This document shows positions 6,434 through 7,185 of a stretch of DNA of 7,185 nucleotides, piece after piece. The DNA comes from a bacterium. Its GTDB lineage: Bacteria > Bacillota_I > Bacilli_A > RFN20 > CAG-826. Made by a program: the position numbers and the translations under genes. The stretch spans positions 1 through 7,185 of the forward strand of contig JAHZFY010000059.1 of NCBI GenBank assembly GCA_019421105.1, in the 5' to 3' direction. The notes beneath the pieces were generated by a model. That model did no database searches. It was not told the origin of the DNA and saw only the letters and a list, made by a program, of their open reading frames with translations. Every line of letters begins with the position of its first letter. Position 1 is the first letter of the stretch.

Positions 6434-7185
6434 GGACATTTCTTTAATCAAATTAGAGATATGTGAAGTTGTTGAGAAAACCTCACAACTCGGGTCTTCA
6501 CTTTGACATTGAAAAAATAAGAAGTGAAGTTGTCGAATTAGAAAAGAATTCTAGCTTAGATAATTTTTGGGATGAACCTAACAAAGCTTTAGAGATTATT
6601 AATAAATTAAATGAGAAAAAAGACATTGTTAATAGTTATGACAATATAGTTTTGACGTGCAAAGATTTATTAGAACTCATTTCTTTAAATGATGAATCAT
6701 TATATGATTCGATAGAAGATAGTTTTAATGAAATAAAGTCAAAAGCTGAAGAATTTAAAGTTAACATGTATTTTATCGATCCTAATGATAAATTGAATGC
6801 ACTAGTGGATATTCACCCAGGAGCAGGAGGGACCGAAGCTCAAGATTGGGCAGAGATGATTTTAAGAATGTATGCCCGTTTTGCTGAAAAAAATCATATC
6901 AAATACGAAGTTATGGATTATCTTGCTGGTGATGAAGCAGGGTTAAAATCGGTTACTATTCGTTTTATTGGAAAACATGCATATGGTTTATTTAAATGTG
7001 AAAAAGGTGTACATCGTTTAGTGAGGATTTCTCCTTTTGACGCTAATAAAAGAAGACACACATCCTTTGCTTCTGTTAATGTTGTGCCTGAATTTAAAGA
7101 TTTAGAGGAAGTCAAAATCAATCCATCTGATCTACAAATTGATACTTATAGAAGTCAAGGTGCAGGTGGACAAAATGTCAATAAG
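6426..7185 (+). CDS. prfB: Peptide chain release factor 2 (RF2), N-terminal part, programmed +1 frameshift
   Basis: The gene is read in two frames. Twenty-six codons from ATG 6426 end at CTT (6501-6503), followed by an in-frame UGA (6504-6506). Sliding +1 gives GAC at 6505 and an open frame to the window edge, 253 residues in all of about 365. The second frame carries unmistakable RF2 features: HPGAGGTEAQDW, GVHRLVRISPFDANKRRHTSF with the UGA-recognising SPF (202-204), and the catalytic GGQ (247-249). RF2 ends translation at UGA and UAA. Its own UGA makes synthesis self-limiting: scarce RF2 favours the shift, plentiful RF2 causes early termination. GGQ Gln249 is the expected PrmC target, and prmC lies in the same window. 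The anticodon motif SPF rules out RF1. The C-terminus lies beyond the window. A plain ORF caller would miss or truncate this gene. Confidence 0.95.
6467..6490 (+). other. Predicted RNA hairpin just upstream of the prfB frameshift site
   Basis: AGTTGT-T-GAG (6467-6476) can pair with CTCACAACT (6482-6490): nine base pairs, one bulged T (6473) and a five-base AAAAC loop. It ends two bases before the GGG of the frameshift site and 11 bases before the slippery CTT. In such an AT-rich window a stem with four G-C pairs stands out. A role in frameshifting is inference. Confidence 0.45.
6492..6507 (+). other. prfB: Programmed +1 ribosomal frameshift site of prfB
   Basis: The site reads GGG TCT TCA CTT TGA C, with the slippery CTT at 6501-6503 and UGA at 6504-6506, followed by C. 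The classic CTT TGA C core is intact. The canonical stimulator, AGGGGG three bases before CTT, is not: only GGG (6492-6494) remains, six bases before CTT. The shift itself is well supported because RF2 homology continues only in the +1 frame, and the zero frame has further UGA codons at 6510 and 6525. Confidence 0.9.
6496..6529 (+). repeat. Perfect 8-base inverted repeat containing the prfB slippery codon
   Basis: CTTCACTT (6496-6503) and AAGTGAAG (6522-6529) are exact reverse complements, separated by 18 bases that contain the UGA. The left arm includes the slippery CTT. The right arm lies within a near-direct repeat: GTGAAGTTGTTGA (6463-6475) and GTGAAGTTGTCGA (6524-6536) differ at one base. 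CTTCAC at the frameshift site could therefore pair with either an upstream or a downstream GTGAAG. Confidence 0.5.

Noticed and set aside
6426..6506. A stand-alone 26-residue peptide gene after secA
   Set aside because: The peptide aligns with the normal RF2 N-terminus and ends exactly at the CTT TGA C frameshift core, so it is the first segment of prfB and not a separate gene or a broken one.
1..7185. A novel defence, mobile or CRISPR-type system
   Set aside because: All long frames are accounted for by recognised housekeeping or competence families. There are no spaced repeats, transposase, integrase or toxin-antitoxin-like pairs.

Overview
The window looks like a compact, AT-rich stretch of a low-GC Gram-positive genome: Bacillota, probably an uncultured or Erysipelotrichia/Mollicutes-like Bacilli lineage. 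The evidence is the gene order, strong AT bias, AGGAG-type ribosome binding sites and the ComFA/ComFC competence proteins. UGA appears to be a stop codon. Tryptophan is TGG throughout, the window carries an RF2 gene (prfB), and the only in-frame UGA interrupting a gene is the prfB frameshift stop. This argues against the mycoplasma code. The lineage is inferred; no phylogeny could be run.

Layout, all on the + strand: the end of prfA (RF1); prmC (release-factor glutamine methyltransferase); an in-frame fusion of TsaC (tRNA threonylcarbamoyl-AMP synthase) and RpiB (ribose-5-phosphate isomerase B); comFA (competence helicase); comFC (its PRTase-like partner). These five are tightly packed, with overlaps of 23-26 bases or gaps of 1-20 bases, and probably form one operon. 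A 99-base gap (3893-3991) follows with two inverted repeats, a candidate promoter and a possible weak terminator. Then come secA (preprotein translocase ATPase) and prfB (RF2), which overlap by 8 bases. prfB runs off the right edge just after the GGQ motif.

Functional logic: the window holds both class-I release factors and the enzyme that methylates the GGQ glutamine of both. It also has a tRNA t6A-pathway enzyme fused to a pentose-phosphate enzyme, two DNA-uptake proteins, and the secretion motor. prfB begins with 26 codons ending in an in-frame UGA and continues in the +1 frame. This is the classic autoregulatory programmed frameshift, so the gene is easily missed by a plain ORF scan.

I found no defence island, mobile element, CRISPR array or structural RNA gene. 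The points most worth a second look are the TsaC::RpiB fusion with a possible internal ribosome binding site and start for RpiB, and the prfB frameshift region. There the usual Shine-Dalgarno-like stimulator is degraded and shifted, and strong inverted repeats surround the slippery codon.
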